Shown here: one piece after another, positions 41,565 to 42,873 of the stretch
How positions within the stretch are numbered: position 1 is the stretch's first letter
How the letters are laid out: every line of letters starts with the position of its first letter
From: Bacteriovoracaceae bacterium UBA4096
Lineage (GTDB): Bacteria; Bdellovibrionota; Bacteriovoracia; Bacteriovoracales; Bacteriovoracaceae
DNA length: 42,873 nucleotides
NCBI GenBank assembly: GCA_002381945.1
Contig: DFXY01000028.1
Location: forward strand, 101,873-144,745
Direction: 5' to 3'
Position numbers and translations under genes: made by a program
The notes under the pieces: generated by a model
Databases searched by the model: none
The model's input: only the letters and a program-made list of their open reading frames with translations
What the model was told of the DNA's origin: nothing

Positions 41565-41843
41565 TTATTGAAATGGCTGGTCGTCGAGATCCCCTATCAA
41601 ATTGATCGGTCCCTGATACTTTTCTCCGATAGTATTCAACAAATCGTCAGGTATTTTTGAGGCCCGGTACTTCTTGCCATTAGTGGTTCGGATCCAGAAC
41701 CCATTTAAAAGTTTATCCGCTCGTGAGATACGAATGGGCTTGATTGAAATGATATGATCAAGATTAAATAACAATTCTATCTCTTCCGCTTCCTGGCCAG
41801 GTGCCGGTTTTGCTTGAAAGACAGTGAACTTACGAAACTTCAT
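41565..41843 (-). CDS. Small unknown cytoplasmic protein
   Basis: A 92-residue protein without signal or membrane segments. Short beta strands (KFTVFQAKP, DHIISIKPIRI, GFWIRTTNGKKYRAS) suggest a small beta fold of SH3 or LytTR-like size, but no family is recognised. AAGGAG precedes the ATG. It diverges from the esterase with only a 34-base gap. Confidence 0.75.
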   Translation of the reverse strand: MKFRKFTVFQAKPAPGQEAEEIELLFNLDHIISIKPIRISRADKLLNGFWIRTTNGKKYRASKIPDDLLNTIGEKYQGPINLIGDLDDQPFQ

Positions 41844-41877
41844 ACAAGACTCCTTAAAACATTGGAGTTATTTTATA

Positions 41878-42594
41878 GTGGATCGAAGAGCTTTGGGTTT
41901 TAAGGATAACTTTGTGAAAATTTTACAGGAAACTTCAGAAGAAAGATGGCAATTCACCTCCTTTGCCCAGATGGAAGGAGTGACCAGAAGGCCACAAAAT
42001 GGTCATAGAGAGGTCATCCTGCTCCTGCATGGATTAGGAGAAAGAGGTAAACGTATCTTTCGTAAGCTCCTGCCGTTCCTGCCTCAAGAGGCCCTGATTA
42101 TTGCTCCGAATGCCCCATTTCCTCTCCCAAGGAATAAAGCGGGTCGGATGGACTTTGGTCACTCCTGGTACTTTTATGATAAGTCTGAACAAAAATATTT
42201 CATCAATCAAGATCTAGCTAAATTCTGGTTGAGGGATCTTTTGAAATTAGAAAATCCTCAGGCCCTCCCCGTAACTATTATAGGATTTTCTCAAGGGGGT
42301 TACCTTGCCCCTCTCGCCGGGCTTGAAATAAAAGAAACTCGTCTTATTATTGGTCTGGGTTGTGAATTCAGAACAACCCTCATTCATAAAAAGCTCCCCT
42401 TTCCTATGCATGCCGTCCATGGCGAAAAGGATGAGATCATCTCGATGGCCTCAGCTCAAAAAGAAATAGCACAATTAAAAAGCTTAGATATTCATGTAAA
42501 CTGGCATCCAGTTCCCGATACAGGACACGAAATAACCACTGCCATGGGAAATGTGGTTCGTTCTATTATGGAGAAATATTCAGATGGAAAATGA
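41878..42594 (+). CDS. Carboxylesterase/phospholipase-type alpha/beta hydrolase
   Basis: A 238-residue cytoplasmic hydrolase of the small carboxylesterase group (YpfH-like). LLLHGLGERG near residue 48 forms the oxyanion region, the nucleophile Ser138 is in IGFSQGGY, Asp185 is in GEKDEIIS, and His217 is in DTGHEIT. GTG 41878, with GGAG ten bases upstream, is chosen; the open frame to GTG 41824 would run into the start of the divergent gene. It overlaps the Nudix gene by 11 bases. Confidence 0.8.
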   Translation: MDRRALGFKDNFVKILQETSEERWQFTSFAQMEGVTRRPQNGHREVILLLHGLGERGKRIFRKLLPFLPQEALIIAPNAPFPLPRNKAGRMDFGHSWYFYDKSEQKYFINQDLAKFWLRDLLKLENPQALPVTIIGFSQGGYLAPLAGLEIKETRLIIGLGCEFRTTLIHKKLPFPMHAVHGEKDEIISMASAQKEIAQLKSLDIHVNWHPVPDTGHEITTAMGNVVRSIMEKYSDGK

Positions 42595-42873
42595 AGTTTA
42601 TAAGGGTCAAATTATTCGAGTGACGGAAGAGAAAATTGATAACATTGTCTGGGAGCGCGCGTATCTTCCTGATGGAGTTATTATCTTTCCTATTACTTCG
42701 GAAGGTAAAATTATTCTTATTAAAGAGAAGCGGCCTCATGAAAATCCACCCGTCAGGATTAAACCTGTTTCAGGAATTCTTGAACCTTCAAAAGGTAGTC
42801 CCGAAGAAAATGCTCAAAGAGAGATGCAGGAAGAAATTGGCCTTAAGGCACAAAACATGGAACTTCTTTGGTC
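42584..42873 (+). CDS. Nudix hydrolase, 3' end beyond the window
   Basis: The first 96 codons of a gene starting at ATG 42584 inside the end of the esterase. The Nudix box lies at about residues 64-87, with a complete REMQEEIGL core. The usual spacing G-x5-E-x7-RE is off by one residue and the first Glu is not at its place (EPSKGSPEE). The N-terminal layout (YLPDGVIIFPITSEGKIILIKEKR) is like ADP-ribose pyrophosphatases. The gene is cut by the window edge. Confidence 0.8.
   Translation, partial: MENEVYKGQIIRVTEEKIDNIVWERAYLPDGVIIFPITSEGKIILIKEKRPHENPPVRIKPVSGILEPSKGSPEENAQREMQEEIGLKAQNMELLW

Noticed and set aside
1..42873. CRISPR array, insertion sequence, prophage, tRNA or known defence system
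   Set aside because: No spaced direct repeats, transposase, integrase, phage structural gene, tRNA cloverleaf or recognised defence gene set was found.

Overview
The window reads as a stretch of chromosome from a free-living, Gram-negative bacterium of moderate-to-low GC. Many genes encode secreted or lipid-anchored proteins of unknown family, and there is a PilT motor, an outer-membrane-type DUF4105 protein, a VanX-like dipeptidase and a fused alpha/beta E1 dehydrogenase. I infer a member of the Bdellovibrionota, most like the Bacteriovorax/Peredibacter side. This rests on protein character and gene mix and not on a marker gene, so it is moderate confidence. I see no tRNA, rRNA, CRISPR array, insertion sequence, integrase or phage gene. 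The region looks like vertically inherited core genome with lineage-specific secreted genes between housekeeping operons.

Layout. 1-5.9 kb: shikimate kinase (aroK) diverges from a DUF177/YceD-like gene and rpmF, followed by a fatty-acid cluster fabH-fabD-fabG-acpP-fabF in which plsX is missing from its usual place. 5.9-7.0 kb: a 437-base gene-free stretch with several inverted repeats, then two nearly identical tandem genes for small secreted proteins. 7.0-10.9 kb: a TSUP-family permease, glyA with a hairpin over its ribosome binding site, a Kazal-type lipoprotein, and nrdR-nusB-unknown. 10.9-16.3 kb, all minus strand: two tandem seven-repeat secreted paralogues, a fused E1 dehydrogenase, and a translationally coupled pair of secreted unknowns. 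16.4-23.9 kb: an arginine-succinyltransferase-like catabolic cluster (class III aminotransferase, astA, a single-domain response regulator, a DUF1338 protein on the other strand, astD) with two exporters (MFS, RarD).

23.9-29.0 kb: oxyR, with cysteines at exactly 199 and 208, faces a YdcZ-type membrane protein coupled to an orphan ABC ATPase; then lipA-lipB-aroC. 29.0-32.2 kb: an LtaS-type membrane sulfatase-fold transferase and pilT, minus strand. 32.3-36.8 kb: a clsB-like phospholipase D enzyme with a YbhP-like phosphatase/nuclease, convergent with a coupled pair of a peptidase-E-like protein and a divergent SelO-like protein. 36.8-40.9 kb: a lipoprotein alpha/beta hydrolase, an unlisted 40-residue membrane microprotein, and an envelope group of VanX-like dipeptidase, DUF4105 (Lnb-like) protein and DUF3015 protein. 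40.9-42.9 kb: a degenerate zincin-like protein, a small unknown, an esterase, and a Nudix gene cut by the window end.

Most deserving of a second look: the SelO-like/peptidase-E-like operon, the DUF3015-DUF4105-VanX envelope group with its promoter/hairpin junction, the seven-repeat secreted paralogues, the tandem secreted duplicates behind a structured leader, and the succinyltransferase/DUF1338 catabolic cluster. No complete new defence or predation system can be claimed from sequence alone.
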